6,990 nt of DNA, taken from the NCBI GenBank assembly GCA_021154065.1, contig JAJKJG010000292.1, positions 1-6,990 on the forward strand, read 5' to 3'. Source of the stretch: Methylobacterium sp. (lineage in GTDB: Bacteria; Pseudomonadota; Alphaproteobacteria; Rhizobiales; Beijerinckiaceae). Shown one piece after another: positions 5,874 through 6,990 of the stretch. Every line of letters begins with the position of its first letter. Within the stretch, counting starts at the first letter, position 1. The translations under genes and the position numbers were made by a program. Below the pieces are notes generated by a model. The model worked only from the letters and a program-made list of their open reading frames with translations. It ran no database searches and was not told the origin of the DNA.

Positions 5874-5901
5874 GTGACGTGACGGCGTTCGGCATTATAT
5901 C
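5874..5901 (+). promoter_or_regulatory. Possible promoter giving a nearly leaderless exonuclease mRNA
   Basis: GTGACG at 5874-5879 and TATATC at 5896-5901 are 16 nt apart and weakly resemble sigma-70 -35 and -10 boxes. Transcription would start around 5908, almost at the ATG (5910). That would fit the absence of a good ribosome-binding site before this gene. The match is weak, and the AT-rich patch may be coincidental. Confidence 0.22.
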
Positions 5902-5909
5902 GCCAGGCG

Positions 5910-6953
5910 ATGGCGCTCACCTGCACCGATATCCTGACGCAGACGCCGCACGGGCTGTGCTGCCCGATGGGCGGCTTCCACATCGATCCTGTCCGCCCCG
6001 TCGCGCGGGCGCTGATCACGCATGGCCATTCGGACCACGCGCGGGCCGGCCATGGCGCCGTGCTCGCGACGCGCGAGACCTTGCGCATCATGGCGGCGCG
6101 CTACGGCGCCGACTTCGCCGGATCGAGCGAGGCGGCGGCGCTCGGCGAGGAGCGGCGCATCGGCGAGGTCACGGTCCGCTTCGTGCCGGCCGGCCACGTG
6201 CTCGGCTCGGCCCAGATCGTCATCGAGGCCGGCGGCTGCCGGATCGTCGTCTCGGGCGACTACAAGCGCGAGGCCGACCCGACCTGCCGCCCGTTCGAGC
6301 TCGTGCCCTGCGACGTGTTCATCACCGAGGCGACGTTCGGCCTGCCGGTGTTCCGCCACCCGCCGGCGCAGGACGAGATCGCAAAGCTCCTCGAGTCGGT
6401 GGCGCTGTTTCCGGAGCGCGCCCACCTCGTCGGCGTCTACGCGCTCGGCAAGGCGCAGCGCGTCATGGCGCTGATCCGCGCCGCCGGGCACGACGCCCCG
6501 ATCTACCTGCACGGCGCGCTCGAGCCGCTGACGGCGCTCTACAAGAGCGAAGGCATCGACCTCGGCGACACGCCGAAGGCAACGGCGGCAAAGAAGAGCG
6601 AGCTTGCCGGCAGGATCGTGCTCGCCCCGCCCTCGGCGACGCAGGATTTGTGGTCGCGGCGACTTCCCGACCCGGTGACCGCCTTCGCCTCCGGCTGGAT
6701 GCGGGTGCGGGCGCGAGCCCGCCAGAAGGGCGTCGAGCTGCCGCTCGTCATCTCCGACCACGCCGATTGGGACGACCTCTGCGCCACCATCGCCGAGACC
6801 GGCGCCGGCGAGGTCTGGGTCACGCACGGCCAGGAGGACGCGCTCGTGCATTGGTGCCGGACGCGAGGGCTCGCGGCGCGCCCGCTGCACATGCTGGGCT
6901 ACGGCGACGAGGAGGAGGAGGAGGAAAGGCCCGGCCAAGACACTGTCCCTTGA
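5910..6953 (+). CDS. Ligase-associated DNA exonuclease, metallo-beta-lactamase fold
   Basis: This 347-residue protein belongs to the metallo-beta-lactamase/beta-CASP nuclease group that is found with bacterial ATP-dependent DNA ligases. Metal ligands are visible: HGHSDHA at 38-44 (H38, H40, D42, H43), H96 in PAGHVLGSAQ, D117 in SGDYK, and SDHADW at 282-287 for the C-terminal histidine. Other typical motifs are CPMGGFHIDP near the start, TEATFG at 139-144, YALGKAQR at 177-184, and WVTHG at 303-307. In related bacteria this nuclease works in DNA repair with the ligase, an Lhr-type helicase and a phosphoesterase encoded alongside; those genes would lie past the right edge. The start at 5910 matches the family's usual N-terminus, though its ribosome-binding site is weak. 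The C-terminus ends in a run of six glutamates, coded by a GAG/GAA stretch. The third codon positions look more strongly GC-ending than in the TAXI gene. Confidence 0.92.
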   Translation: MALTCTDILTQTPHGLCCPMGGFHIDPVRPVARALITHGHSDHARAGHGAVLATRETLRIMAARYGADFAGSSEAAALGEERRIGEVTVRFVPAGHVLGSAQIVIEAGGCRIVVSGDYKREADPTCRPFELVPCDVFITEATFGLPVFRHPPAQDEIAKLLESVALFPERAHLVGVYALGKAQRVMALIRAAGHDAPIYLHGALEPLTALYKSEGIDLGDTPKATAAKKSELAGRIVLAPPSATQDLWSRRLPDPVTAFASGWMRVRARARQKGVELPLVISDHADWDDLCATIAETGAGEVWVTHGQEDALVHWCRTRGLAARPLHMLGYGDEEEEEERPGQDTVP

Positions 6954-6990
6954 TCGACGATCCGGGGCATGGGTTGTTCCCAATACGGGA

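Noticed and set aside
6952..6962. Palindrome GATCG-A-CGATC overlapping the exonuclease stop
   Set aside because: Five-bp arms around one base are too short for a terminator or operator call and are common by chance in GC-rich DNA.
5895..6983. Minus-strand open frame (362 codons) opposite the exonuclease
   Set aside because: The plus strand has all metal-binding motifs of the nuclease in order. The opposite frame is an Arg/Asp-rich shadow.

Overview
The window is GC-rich DNA from an alphaproteobacterium, most likely a member of the Hyphomicrobiales (Bradyrhizobium/Methylobacterium/Bosea-like). The main clue is the element at 1-100: two hairpins of an intergenic repeat type common in that order. 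The ligase-associated exonuclease and the GC-ending codons of the genes fit the same placement. The assignment is inference, because there is no rRNA or other marker gene here.

Layout, left to right: (i) a palindromic intergenic repeat (1-100); (ii) a plus-strand secreted protein of unknown function, with three 15-residue repeats and a TonB/TolA-C-like domain (169-861); (iii) a short convergent gap with two mutually exclusive GC hairpins (864-893); (iv) a minus-strand AspT-type aspartate:alanine exchanger (932-2617); (v) a 336-nt divergent control region (2618-2953); (vi) a plus-strand TAXI-family solute-binding protein anchored by two membrane segments and carrying a cytoplasmic tail (2954-4303); (vii) a convergent gap with a terminator-like hairpin (4386-4420), next to a probable 32-residue membrane microprotein on the minus strand (4422-4520); (viii) a minus-strand AraC-family regulator (4576-5715); (ix) a 194-nt divergent region dense in inverted and direct repeats (5716-5909); and (x) a plus-strand metallo-beta-lactamase-fold exonuclease of the ligase-associated type (5910-6953). 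The last 37 nt hold no recognisable gene.

Three functional groups may lie side by side. The antiporter and the divergent TAXI protein look like a transport/sensing pair: the TAXI protein has no TRAP permease beside it, and the antiporter has no aspartate 4-decarboxylase beside it inside this window. The AraC regulator and the microprotein could form a small operon, with possible control at the DNA level (repeats at 5784-5821) and at the RNA level (a hairpin covering the ribosome-binding site). The exonuclease belongs to a conserved DNA-repair set (ATP-dependent ligase, Lhr-type helicase, phosphoesterase) whose other members would be expected beyond the right edge.

The most interesting signals are the unannotated microprotein bounded by a ribosome-binding site and a terminator-like hairpin, the layered repeats in front of the regulator, and the TAXI protein without a permease facing AspT. 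I did not see a clearly novel defence or mobile system.
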